Assembly (NCBI GenBank): GCA_032358255.1
Contig: JAULBX010027473.1
Coordinates: 1 to 36,736 of the forward strand
Source of the DNA: Heterotrichella gracilis
Taxonomy: Eukaryota > Sar > Xanthophyceae > Tribonematales > Xanthonemataceae
Length of the DNA: 36,736 nt
Direction: 5' to 3'
In this document: one piece after another, positions 22,088 through 32,621 of the stretch
Position numbering within the stretch: position 1 is the first letter of the stretch
How the letters are laid out: every line of letters begins with the position of its first letter
Notes under the pieces: generated by a model
Told to the model about the DNA's origin: nothing
The model's database searches: none
Seen by the model: only the letters and a program-made list of their open reading frames with translations
Position numbers and translations under genes: made by a program

Positions 22088-23503
22088 ATGGCGGCCAGAA
22101 ACTCCCTGCACATTCACGACCTGCCAGATGGCTGCCTCACCAACATCTTTGTAAAGTTCAACCATGATCAGTCCAATGCTGCCACCACAGCCCAGCTGGC
22201 GCTGGTGTGTTCCAAGTGGCGGGACCTGCTGCAAGGCCCCAGCGCTGTGTGGGAAACCATCCATTTTACAAGCCCTGCGAGACTGCAAGGGCTCCTTGCT
22301 TGGCTACGGAGCAGGCTGCCTGGCACCAGCAGCCTGGGGTTGGGTTGGAATCTCGTGGACCCTCAGCAGCTGCTGGCGGCTGTGAACCCAGCGGTGCTGC
22401 AGTCGCTTGCAGGGCTGGCAACGGCGCCAACAGTCAGTGCTGCAGAAGTGTGCCGGCAGCTGCTCTCTGACTAGGCTCTCTCGCCTGCAGATATGCACCT
22501 ACTCTACCAGCGTGGCTGTGGTTGATGCCTTCACTCAGCTGTCCACCCTGACACGGCTGAAGGATCTGGGGATCACAGCTTTCATCAACAACCGGCTGGT
22601 CATGCCGCACCTTCCCTACCTGCCCAGCGTCACCATACTGTTTGCTTGTTCATGCCAAGCGAGGAGACCATGTGCACTCTGCCTAACTTGCAAAGCTGCG
22701 TGTTGGAGTTGCACTACTTTGGGCCCTGCTCAGTCCCGCCATGCCTGACGCGCCTAACTGCCCTCCTCAACCTCACCATTGAGACAGACGACGCCACATC
22801 TATACAGTTCCCAGAAGGCTGTTTGCCCTCCTCGCTGGTAGGCCTCAAGCTGTGCACGAGTTTTCAAAGAGATCACTTTGAGCAGCAAGGCGAGGAGCTT
22901 TTCCCACTCCTGCCAGCCCTCGCACCACTGCGCAACCTGCGCAGCCTCCTGGTGCTGCGTTCTCCGATCAGCGATATGGCCGTCATAGTGACGAGGCTCA
23001 TGCACCTGGAGGAGCTGGGAGTGACGCACAACCAGGCGGCACATGACGTATTCACCATTCCGGTCATGCCCAACCTGAAGCGGCTCGTGCTGTCGGACCT
23101 CGACGGGCGTACCCAGAGCCGTCCGCCCAGCTGTGTACTTCCCATGCCCCACCACATGCATCCAGACCTGCGCTGTCACTGCTTCCCTTGGTGGAATGTT
23201 TCTGTGGTTGGCAGTGACCCATTCCCTGGTTTCGTTCTGCCTTGCGCCCCAGCCCCAAAGGTCACAGTGCAGGGGAACCATGGCATGTACACTTTGCAGC
23301 AGTCGACTTTTCACCCTCAGCCAGTGACAGTCACTATCAGTAACAGTCAGGTCTTTTCTGTAGAGGATAGGCAGCTGCTGGGCCCTGCTGCAGTCGGTGC
23401 TGCACAGGTTCCGGAGTACGAAGCTGCCAAAGCCTGGTTGTTGAAGCAGGCCTATACACTACCTAGCCTGAGTTCTTTTTGTATCTTTCTAGGCCATAAT
23501 TGA
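22088..23503 (+). CDS. F-box protein with LRR-like region, probable internal frameshift
   Basis: The ATG at 22088 opens an F-box: LHIHDLPDGCLTNIFVKF, then LALVCSKWRDLLQGPSAVWE, the standard Skp1-binding helix set. A short intron, 22433-22490 (58 nt; the alternative donor at 22448 gives 43 nt), links in phase 0 to a second frame with leucine-rich-repeat-like sequence (FTQLSTLTRLKDLGI, PHLPYLPSVTIL). Near 22625-22650 the coding signal moves to a third segment (MCTLPNLQSCVLEL... to TGA at 23503) with no credible intron between, so a one-base indel is likely. LRR-like strands continue (LRNLRSLLVL, MPNLKRLVLSDL). F-box proteins are substrate receptors of SCF ubiquitin ligases; the target is unknown. 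A TGTAA lies at 23601-23605. It could be a decaying gene copy. Confidence 0.7.
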
Positions 23504-23943
23504 TCAACATGGAGTAGTTTGAGACATGTCACAGTGCCAACAATGTTTGACAATGAAGAAACGTTTTGAATTTCACAATTTTGAGATCAAACATTGCAAC
23601 TGTAACCCAGAGTGCAGGCCATTGCAATTGATCAATTGGCAGATCCTGGGCCTTGTGTACCACTCAGCGGGGATTGATTTCCAAACTCAAATTGACATCA
23701 TGCCGATCAATGACACCCACAGGCCGGATACGACTAGACTAGACTACTGAGTATGCCAGGTGGAACCTCCTGTTCTACTATTCCCAAATGAAAATTAGCA
23801 CTTTATAAGGTGACCTTTTCAGTCAAAAACTCGAAATTAGAACCAAACAATCTAGCTTGAGGCTCAGGGATTGATCAAATTTGGGAATAGTGCGGCGCCA
23901 ATGGTAAATTAATGTGTCTCCTGGGCCAGACAGCAAAGCCAAT
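23504..23943. other. Convergent intergenic region between F-box and GH5 genes
   Basis: 440 bp, AT-richer than the genes. It contains the F-box 3' UTR with TGTAA at 23601-23605, and presumably the GH5 3' UTR. The small open frame at 23526-23750 resembles nothing I know. Confidence 0.45.
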
Positions 23944-26900
23944 CTACAGAAAAGAGGCCGATGGCATCAACCTGTTGAGCGCCGCAACGCCCCGTGCATG
24001 GCCCTCAATGGCCTTTCTGGCACCCTCATCTCGCACCAGAATCTCTGCAAATTGCGCCGCATCTGGTGCCCCCTGCTGCCACCCCGCCCACGCAATTTTC
24101 CTGTCCACCCCTTGTGGGGTCGGCCAGTAGAGGTCGTCGTTGTTTCCATCCTTGGAGATCTTGTTGAGCCCCGTCAGGGTCCAAAATAGGCTGCCCGCCA
24201 GGGGGTGGCCAGATTCCATGAGGCGCTGCATGTGGGTGCACACCTGGGCACCAGGGGCGCAAATGCCATGTCAGCGCCATGCCTGGACTTAACCACACTA
24301 CCCACTTAACAGACGACCCCGCACTGGATTCCATATAACCTCCTACTCTTTGTTTGAGGGACGGAATTGCATTAAGAACCGTTGTTGTCCCCGCAAGTAC
24401 CTTTCTCCCAATCCACAACCCCCCCCTCTTGCCAGTGGCCTGCCCCATGGCCTTGCTGAATAGACCCCCTGGGTACAATTCACACGAACCTCACCAGCCA
24501 CTGATCCATGAATTCTGCCTGGTCTGCCCCACGGTGGACCATGGCTTTGAAAACTTGTTGAAAATTATCTGTGTGTTTTGTACCCAAGGTGTCCTTCAAC
24601 GCATTTTGCAGAGGTCACCGGGATCTTTGTGGCTAGCCCGGAAATCCACCCACATCAGAAAGAAAACGGTAACAGGACTATATTCACCTCATTATATCGC
24701 CCACATCCCTATCCCAGACAAAGCCCTCACCTTATCCATGAACTCCTCCCTTGCCTGCCCCCCTGGCCTGCGGTTGAACTCACTCACCACCAGCGGCTTG
24801 CCCAGCCTGCCACACATCGCAACGTGGCAGTCTATCCAGGCTAGCGCAAAAGCAAGCTTTTCAGCATCACTGGCCTGCAGTGTCATATATGGTCAATATG
24901 AAAAAGGTTCCTACCTCTGAATTACTGACTTTTTCTTTCTCTTTTCCCATTTGCAGACTTAGTCAACATGGAATATGACTCAAGTACTCAGAAAACGTTC
25001 ATGTGTAAAATGCCTGATGCGCGGCGAGCTCAGCCAACCGGAAAGCACCATGTGGCAGCAAGGCCAAGACAAAAAAGTGGGTATAAGCCAGGCACGAAAT
25101 CAGGGAAGAGAAGATAGCAATGCCTAAACAGGTTTCCAGATTTACACCCTGGACTACAGGGTAAAAGGTTTTCCTCCTACTTGATTCATCCAATTGTCAG
25201 GCCACACATGGATGGCCACAAAGTCCAGGCAGGGGCTGGAGCTGTGTGCCAGGAAATCTGCCCCCTCGCCGTGCGCATTGTAGGGGTTGAATTGAAGCTG
25301 GTCTGCACATCACCCCATTGCTCAGTTGGTCACCATACAGAAACACCAACTCCATATGCTACATTAACAGAAATGTCGTTAAGGGCTGTGCCAGTAGGGT
25401 TACCCACCATGCACCCCCATGACCAGGTGGTTATGTCAACAGACTTCCAGGGTTTTTAGCCACAGGTCTAGGGTAATTTGGTTAGGGTCTAGGGTTTAGT
25501 TGTGGGCACCTGGGCAGGAGGGGCCGATGAACCCCTCATGGTCAACCGTGACCAGGTGGTTGGGGTCTAGGGTTTTGATGTAGTGCGCGGTGTCGTGGAG
25601 CCACCTCCCCAGCACCTGGTGTGATGCGTCCCCCTTGCACCGGGGCTCGTTGCAGACGCTCCAGCACAGGATGGTGGGGTCATCCCTGCGCAGGGATCGT
25701 GTCTGATCATGTGTGATCATATGTGATTGTTGTATGATCATGTGGGATTCATCCCCCGTGCATCGTTCTGATCATGTGTTGATCAAATGTGATTGTTGTG
25801 TGATCATGGGCAATTCATCCACCGTGCATCGTTCTGATCAAGGTGATTGTGTATGATCATATGCGATTGTTGTATGATCATGGGCGATTCATCCCCCGTG
25901 CACCGTTCTGATCAAGGTGATCGTGTATGATCCACTCATGCATGAATCATCATCAATCCATTGTACGATTTCATGTATCAGTTGTGATACCATTTGGGGT
26001 TCCCTTGCACAGGATCTGGTGTTCCTATGCACAGGTGCCTGCATGAATCATCATCAATTACTTGTAATCATGTATTAATTGTGATACCATTTGGTGTTCC
26101 TGTGCGCAGGTGCCTGCGCCTCACCTGTACAGAACCCCAGTGAGGGTGTTCCGCCTGTGCAGCACCGCCTGCAGGAAATGCCTGTACATTGCAGTGCAGG
26201 CGGCATCGGTGTAGAAATGTTCGGTGAGGCATTTGTCATTGGGAGGGCAGATGCCCTGCTGCTGGCAGGACCACCTGAGGAAACAAGGGGAGTTGTTTTA
26301 ATTGCGATTATGATTTGTACAATGGTAGATGCATTCCACCTGGCGTGCGCATGGCACTACCTGGCAGTCTACTTGTACTACAATTTTACTAGGGAACTGA
26401 TGACCAAGGCGGAGGGACCATAGTCAATGTTATTGAGGACTCGTTTTACTGAAATTGAAAGGGAGGGGATCGTACTCGATGTACTTGGGGATGCCTCCGT
26501 AGTGCTCCCATTGGTCGTTGAGCGTCAGCCACAGCTTGAGCCCCCTCCTCCCCGCAGCCGCAATGATGTAGTCAAACCCCTCGAACACATCCTCATCAAA
26601 CACCCCTGGGGAGTAGGAAGGTAAGCTAACGTGCTCAACCATAGACTAGGGTTTACGACCTTGAAATCCTCTAACCCTAATTTCAACCTGGGGCCTTGCA
26701 ACCCATGCAAATACACCAATGCGAACCGCATGCAAGAGGGTCTTAGGTTACCACATACACCCTACCGCTGGTCCTTCACCCTTGTGCACATCTCTGTCTA
26801 TACTTTACATGTGCATGGTTGATCAGTTGTGAAGATTCAAGGCTAGGAGTTCATGGTCCAGGGTTCCTACCTGATTTAGGATGCGGCGCATGCCACCTAT

Positions 26901-27603
26901 CCTCGTCCCCATACCCCGTGGTGCGCACCACATAAGGGTACAACATTAGGTTTAGATGTAGGGTAAAGAAATGAGGATTTAGGGTTTCCCAGCTGGTTTT
27001 GGTCGCGGCGCATGCCACCTGTTTCCATCCCCAAACCCCTTGGTGCGCACCATCAATTAGGGTTTAGATGCAGGGTCACGGGTCAAGGATTTAGGGTTTC
27101 ACCTGGTTTGGGCTGCAGCGCGTGCCACCTGTCCCCATCCCCATACCCCGTGGTGCGCACCACGTTCAGCCCTATGGCGCAGGCAGTGTCCAGCGCCTCA
27201 TCCACCTCGAACCGCATGTCTTCCTGGGTGGCGCTGGTCTGCAGCGGGAGTTTGTTGGGGAGTCCTACTTGAGGAATTCTGAGGGGGTTTCAAGGGATTT
27301 TCCAAGGAGTGTGTAAGGATTTTCCGAGGGGCTTGGGTGATGCAAGGTTCAAGGGACCACTGTAATGTGAATAGCCATTGGAAACCGCATGATCGGTCAA
27401 GGTACCTTGATCAAAGGACGGGAGGCACCTGGGTGTCGCACAGGCTATAGGTGGCGCCCATCGACACAGCACATGTGTGCCAACTACCACCCCACTGCAT
27501 GTGTGCTTACCAGCAGATAGAAGCAGTTTGTGCCTGCAATGTAGAAAGGGGCACCGTCCAGCTCGAGCCTGGTGCCGCCTGGGGCAACCTTGACAAAGCT
27601 CAT
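23944..27603 (-). CDS. GH5 endo-1,4-beta-mannanase-like glycoside hydrolase, 8 exons
   Basis: Exons (minus): 27603-27511, 27238-27103, 26605-26476, 26274-26125, 25685-25510, 25302-25181, 24874-24731, 24243-23944; phases close, 416 codons plus stop. The order matches plant mannan endo-beta-mannosidases: LDGAPFYIAGTNCFYLL, GLNVVRTTGYGDGDRWHALQPKPGVFDEDVFEGFDYII split over exons, LTLNDQWEHYGG, YIEWSC, FYTDAACTAMYRHF, RRNTLTGVLYRDDPTILCW, then NEPRCKG with the acid/base Glu, HLVTVDHEGF, DFVAIHVWPDNW, and KPLVVSEFN with the nucleophile Glu. Both catalytic Glu are present, so an active enzyme on beta-mannan is likely. No signal peptide precedes MSFVKV; either a first exon is missing or the protein is not secreted. 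Exon 2's donor edge is present three times. Intron 4 (25686-26124) is a repeat-rich minisatellite. Confidence 0.9.
25697..25935. repeat. TGATCA-rich minisatellite in GH5 intron 4
   Basis: About three diverged units of 66-75 bp sharing GATTGTTGTATGATCATG, GATTCATCCCCCGTGCA and CGTTCTGATCA. Ten TGATCA palindromes occur in the array. Confidence 0.88.
25941..26113. repeat. Direct repeat flanking GH5 exon 4 donor
   Basis: Two copies (25941-26038 and 26040-26113) begin TGCATGAATCATCATCAAT and end with a GTGATACCATTTGG..GTTCC...GCAGGTGCC segment; they differ by indels. The second abuts the donor of exon 4. Confidence 0.8.
26868..27163 (-). repeat. Threefold tandem copies of GH5 exon 2 donor edge
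   Basis: The last 60 nt or so of exon 2 with the donor (27100-27163) recur at 26987-27052 and 26868-26932. The shared core is GGTGCGCACCA then GGCGCATGCC on the plus strand. The middle copy has lost the donor GT; the distal copy keeps CAG|gtagga. TTTAGGGTTT-type sequence separates them. Confidence 0.9.
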
Positions 27604-28612
27604 GGTGTGGGTGGGGGTTGGGGAGGGAGAAGGGCGGGCAAGGGGGGGGGGCGCAGACTTCCCACCCACCAGAACACCCCTGGGTAGTGTGCCTATTTAA
27701 CGTATGCCTTTTGAAGTACAATGCTAATACGAAACGGCTTGCGGTGGGTGGAAGGGTGGGCGGTGGGTGACGGTGAGGTTAAGACTGGTTGAGCCAGGAG
27801 GTGGTCCCTGTGTGTGGCCGCAGACATGTGGAATGGAGGGCATCCATGCGAGGAAGATGGCAAGGGGGCCTACTGGGTACTAGATTACAGGCAAAGGCGT
27901 TTCATAAAGCAGTGTGGTTGTATGCTACACCAACCACAGGCCTTGGTCTAGACTGACCTTGTGCACAAGCTAATATTGGAGGATTCACTGATGCAAACCT
28001 GCACATGCCAAGTCCACCACACCAGTCAGAAAGTTTGAACTCTGCGGTGAAGTTTACTAGTATGTGCAGGACAGGTGCTGATGTCAACACGTGAAGGGAA
28101 AAGGGTGTCGGAAACAACGATGAGGTGCTCGCAAGGTGGCAACCGAGTTTTGCTCATCTTGTCGATATAATGAGGTGCCCAGACGTCCTTGGGTCTTCAA
28201 GGCGTGCTGTTGACGGTAAAGAAGCGTGTGCAAGTATATACATTTGAAGTTTTGTGACTTGGTGTTGGCCAGGCGGCTTCTGGGTTCACGCACCGTGTTT
28301 TGCACATGCATGCATGCATCGGCCCCTGGTGAAAAACGCAGGTGCTTACCAGTGCCAAGCTCAATTACACACCCTTCATCTGTGCTGGACATATTTTGAT
28401 CTTGTCACATGCCAGAGGCTGTGTATTATTGAGCTAAGCCAAGACTAGGCATGCTGCTGCGGCACTTGTACCACCCGCTCCAGGGCTTGCGCACCCACCT
28501 AGCACCCAGCCAAAGCCCCGCCAGCTGCCCTCTCACCTTCAAGCTCTTAAATAGACAGCTCACTACTCAGTGCGAGCCCACACAACCACTGGCACCCACA
28601 GCCTGCTCGACC
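27604..28612. promoter_or_regulatory. Divergent intergenic region between GH5 and FCL genes
   Basis: About 1 kb between divergent start codons. A TTAAATA at 28547-28553, about 60 bp before the FCL ATG, could serve as a TATA-like element. A missing 5' exon of the GH5 gene (signal peptide) could lie in this region, but I could not identify one. No RNA gene seen. Confidence 0.4.
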
Positions 28613-31360
28613 ATGGCGTCTCCATCGGACAAGCAGGCTGTGCGCCAAGCGGTGAAGAAAGCTCTGCGGCAACTGACACCGGAGCAGATGCAGCAAGAAA
28701 GTAAGTGATTCACGCGTGCAGTTCATGGTGGAGTACAGGCCTTGCGCGAGTGCGTGGTGTGCACCATATGCATGCATACGCAAACCCTAAAACCTAGCTG
28801 AACCCTAGCCCAGAACCCACCATGCCAAATCAATAAGGGTGAATTACATCAAAAGCTTGTTTGCTCCGAGTTCTGTGCTTTATACCCTCAATACATGCAC
28901 ACGACTGCATTCTGCAGCACGTTGCTGGCCGTCATTCCCTTGCATTGCATACTGCTACCCTCACCCCACACCCGATGTGTCATTTGCCTCACACCTGTCC
29001 CTCACCCCCACCCCCTCCCCCACAAACACACCCATGCCCACATGATAACACCACTCGGCTGCAGGTGCCTCCATTGCCCAGCACGTGCTGCGCCTGGCTC
29101 CCTATCATTCAGCCACCCAGCTGGGCATCTACGTGCACTGTGACAAGCTGAGGGAGGTGGACACCACAGCTATACTCACCCACGCCCTAGGTAAGGGTTT
29201 GCATGTGCACATGTGGTATCCTGTAGGGAGAGGAGGCATCATTAGCATGTGAAAAGAAAACGATGCTTGCCATTGCGTGGGGTTTGCACGTGCATTACAG
29301 CCAAAAGTGGGCAACGTCTCCCCCGGTGATTACCACCTGGGGCTGTGCAAGGGAGAGAAAGCCCAAACCCCTGAATCATTACCACTGTTGGTGGACAGGA
29401 AAAAAAAACCCTAAACTTTAAAAAATGATCGTGCAGGGGATGGGAAGCGCGTGTTTGTGCCCCTGGTGGAGGATAGCAACAGCAACATGATGCTGCTGCA
29501 TCTGGGTGAGTGCAGGGTTTGGGGTTTCGAGTTTAGGGTTTGGGCTGATGCATCTGGGAAAAGATGCGTCTTGCATTGCACAGACACATCAGCAAGATTT
29601 GTCTGCACTTTCCTGCAGGGTCAAATGGGTTAAATGTTCTTGGGGACAGATTGATTAGGGTTGAATGTTCAACACACATGAGAGTTGAAATGCCCTGGTA
29701 CTGATATGCGCCAGGCGGAACAGCTCCCCAGAAACGCATGTGTGATGCCGCAGATGACCTGTCGAGCCTCGTGGAGGTGCCCCCATTCGGCATCCGGGAG
29801 CCCAAAAAACATTATGCCGATGGCCTCCTCAGACAAGACGGTGAGAACTGTAGCAAAAGCAGCCTTTACCGCAATCCCTAGCCAGAAGCCCTGGTATGTT
29901 GCACCCCTGATGCTCCTCAAGTACACATGTCCTGAACGTAGCGAGCCAGGTCCGGCACCCGCATCCAGCCACCCATGCGTGTTTAGGGTTTAGGGTTTGT
30001 AGGTGTGGGGGGGTGATCACACTCCTTTACAAATGTATCATTGCACGGGGGTTGTACAAAAGGCGAATGAGATGCAGTGGAATTTGTAATGTGCTGTTCA
30101 CAAAATGCATATAAAGGCATTGTTATTGCTTTACCCTCCTCGATGCTCAATGCGCTTTTACTTCAAACTTGCAGTGAGCGCCACACCATGTCATTGGTCT
30201 GCTGAACTAACATGGACTGGCATATACTGCAATTGTAGTCTATGTACTTGTCATTGTGCTGTACTTCTGTGATCATAATCGTGCTGGCAATCATAATTAT
30301 GATTGCATCAACTGCAGTGACCGCCGCAGCCTCTTCATGAGGCCTGCTGGTCACACCTAGACTTGCAATGTAACCCATGGGAAAATGCAGTTGTGATCAC
30401 ATTGTGACCAGAATCATGTTGGTACCTGCAGTGACTGCCGCAGCCTCCCCATTGGATCTGCTAGTCATGCCCGGACTTGCGTTTGACACTGCGGGGCAGA
30501 GGCTTGGGCGAGGGGGGGGATACTACGACAAGTTCCTGGCAAAATATTGGGAGCGGTGCACGGCGCACGGATGGGAGCCACCACTGCTGGGTGAGTGGTG
30601 CCAGAGCCGGGTTTAGGGTATAGAACTGTAGGTTTTATGGTTTGGGGTGGGAGATGCCAAAGCTGGGTGAGTGGTGACAGGGCTGGATTTAGGATTTCGG
30701 GTACCACAACAAGTTCCTAGTTAGGTATGGGAAGGGGTGTGTGGCACATGAAGGGGAGCCGTCACTGCTGGTTCAGTGGTGATAGGCCTGATTTTAGGGT
30801 TATAGGGTACTACAACCAGTACTTAAACTCCTGGATGAAAGCCACCACTGCTGGGTGAGTGCAATGCGCATGTGCAACAGTGTTGCATGGCACTGCCAGA
30901 TTGGTGCTATGGCATGGGCTGCACTGTGTATGTGTGCTGGGGCCGGTCTCTGGTTTGCTTCGTTATGCCTTTGGGTTAGGTCGTTCTGCCTTTCTGTGCA
31001 TTGCCAGCGTGTTTTGGGGGGTATGGTTTGAGGGTAGAGTTTTCTGCGTGTTTTGAATAGGGTTTATTGGGGAGGGTTTTCTGCGTGTCATGTGACCACA
31101 ACGTGATCAGTTTGTGTCATATGTAGTTGGATAAGCAGTGCATGCTGCCCATGTGTTTGTGCTTGTGTGGCAAGCACTAGCATCCAGCCACTTCCTTGTC
31201 TCTGATTCCCTGTTGCCCCCATTGCGCAGTAGCGCTGGCGTACCAATCCCAAATGATCACTCAAGTGCCCACCTCCCCCACCGACATGCCTGTGGATGTG
31301 ATTGTGACTGCTGCGGGGGCGCTGCCATGCTCAGCAAGGGGGGAGTTGTACGTCAAGTAA
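28613..31360 (+). CDS. 5-formyltetrahydrofolate cyclo-ligase (methenyl-THF synthetase), 6 exons
   Basis: Exons: 28613-28700, 29065-29190, 29437-29505, 29754-29840, 30432-30590, 31230-31360; 219 codons plus TAA, and every intron is phase 1. The N-terminus is the family's [15 protein letters not shown] helix, then [76 protein letters not shown] (the nucleotide/folate-binding signature), and [10 protein letters not shown]. Length fits the family (about 200 residues). The enzyme converts 5-formyl-THF to 5,10-methenyl-THF with ATP, returning stored folate to one-carbon metabolism. No long transit peptide is visible. An alternative acceptor for exon 4 at 29715 would add 13 residues in frame. Both edges of exon 5 have echo copies. 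TGTAA motifs follow at 31552 and 31624. Confidence 0.92.
30311..30481 (+). repeat. Echo of FCL exon 5 acceptor edge
   Basis: The acceptor and first 50 nt or so of exon 5 (30425-30481) have a copy at 30311-30367, offset 114 bp, with an intact CTGCAG acceptor. An in-frame stop in the copy would end translation. A third, weaker copy may begin near 30172. Confidence 0.9.
30510..30860 (+). repeat. Tandem copies of FCL exon 5 donor edge
   Basis: The exon 5 end (about 30520-30596) recurs at 30701-30779 and, more diverged, at 30806-30860, with a partial copy at 30651-30686. The last copy and the partial copy keep CTGG|gtgagt; the 30701 copy has lost it. Confidence 0.88.
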
Positions 31361-31916
31361 TTGCCTGCCAGGCGGTTGTATGCATGAAGCCCAAGAAACT
31401 TTATTCCCTGCCGGCCGTGTCGTGTGCATGCATGCTATCCACCTAGGCAATTTTTTCGTTTGGGTACAGAGTATGACTGGACAGGTGTGGTTAATGATGA
31501 TGTACACCATGCTTTCAAATGGTGTTCATGCATGTTGCCGCGAATTGCTAGTGTAACACAACAGTTGCGCAATGGCGTGGTTCTCTCTGCGGGGGCATAA
31601 CTAATAAATTATTGACGTATTGCTGTAATGAACCAGTCGGTCATGATATATGACATAGTCCAGTATGCGCTGACTGCACAGTTTTAAATGAATCACAAGA
31701 ATATCCCTCCCATGCCGAGATAGCAAATCAGTTACGTATATTGTTCCTTCTGCCTTCTGCACTTTGTAATCGAAGAAATAACAAAACTAAAAGCAGCATG
31801 CTGGAGCTGAAAAAAGAAATATAATAACCGTCGGATCACGGTAGTGTAGACATTTTAGAAATATATTATATAGCATGAAGCCCTCAGTACAACTAGGCGA
31901 AAATTATTTTTAACAT

Positions 31917-31968
31917 TACCACTACAACCCCGTCGGATTTTTTTGTTGCCGACGGGGTTGTAGTGGTA
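31917..31968. repeat. Perfect 20-bp inverted repeat with 12-nt T-rich loop
   Basis: Left arm 31917-31936 (TACCACTACAACCCCGTCGG) pairs exactly with 31949-31968; the loop is ATTTTTTTGTTG. It is GC-richer than its AT-rich surroundings. It could be a fold-back element or a small-RNA hairpin; the intergenic place is against a coding role. Confidence 0.95.
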
Positions 31969-32039
31969 CAAGTTATTGTCTCAAACCAGTAAGGACCACG
32001 TGGAGTGTTGGCCAACCGTATGTAAGGACCACATTAATG

Positions 32040-32160
32040 CCAGTGAGACCCCACCCGGTGATAAAGCAGCCGTTGGGTGATAAAAGAAGGGGATAAAAAA
32101 AGAAAAAACGCCAAAGGCGTGAATAAGGCGGCATAGCAACGCATATGCGTAGCCCCCTAG
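32040..32160 (-). repeat. Candidate dispersed repeat, second copy
   Basis: On the minus strand this reads GTTGCTATGCCGCC, a spacer, CGCCTTTGGCGT, then a T-rich tract, as in the 839-1035 segment. Short, interrupted similarity only. Confidence 0.3.
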
Positions 32161-32621
32161 CCAAGTTAATCAAGAAATTGTTGCGGGGAGGGAAAGAAGG
32201 TAATGGTGGATGGAGAAGTGGCAGAAGAGGGAACAACGGAGGTTCTGAGTGGGGATAAAGAATGGCTACGTTGATATAAATATGTCTGCAGCAGATGTCT
32301 ATTGATCAGCCCACATGACCAGTCTGGGCAACTTACTTCTTCAAATTTCAAACTGCCATTGCATCCTAGCAAACAGTCAATATAAGAGATATCAATTGTC
32401 AAAGGGCGTATTACAGCAAGAAAATGCATTGGAAAATTTAATATTGCCCATACAAGTGCAACCATATTCACCACTGCATGGCATCTCATTTGAACAGTGC
32501 GCGGATACCATATCATGTGCATGGAAAAAAGTAAACCCCTCATCCTCCCTACCCTAACCCTCCTGGTGCCACCATGTCCTGGAGCTGTGGATCGAATGCA
32601 CTGCAGCTGCCTTGTCTTCCT

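Larger units (their letters stand above)
31361..32621. other. Convergent intergenic region between FCL and U-box/ARM genes
   Basis: 1.26 kb, notably AT-rich in 31600-31920. It holds TGTAA signals for FCL at 31552 and 31624, a strong hairpin at 31917-31968, a candidate dispersed repeat at about 32040-32160, and a minus-strand TGTAA at 32415-32411 that fits the U-box/ARM gene. No coding gene recognised. Confidence 0.5.

Noticed and set aside
25697-25935. CRISPR-like array
   Set aside because: Units are diverged, 66-75 bp, without constant repeats and unique spacers, and the array sits inside a eukaryotic intron.
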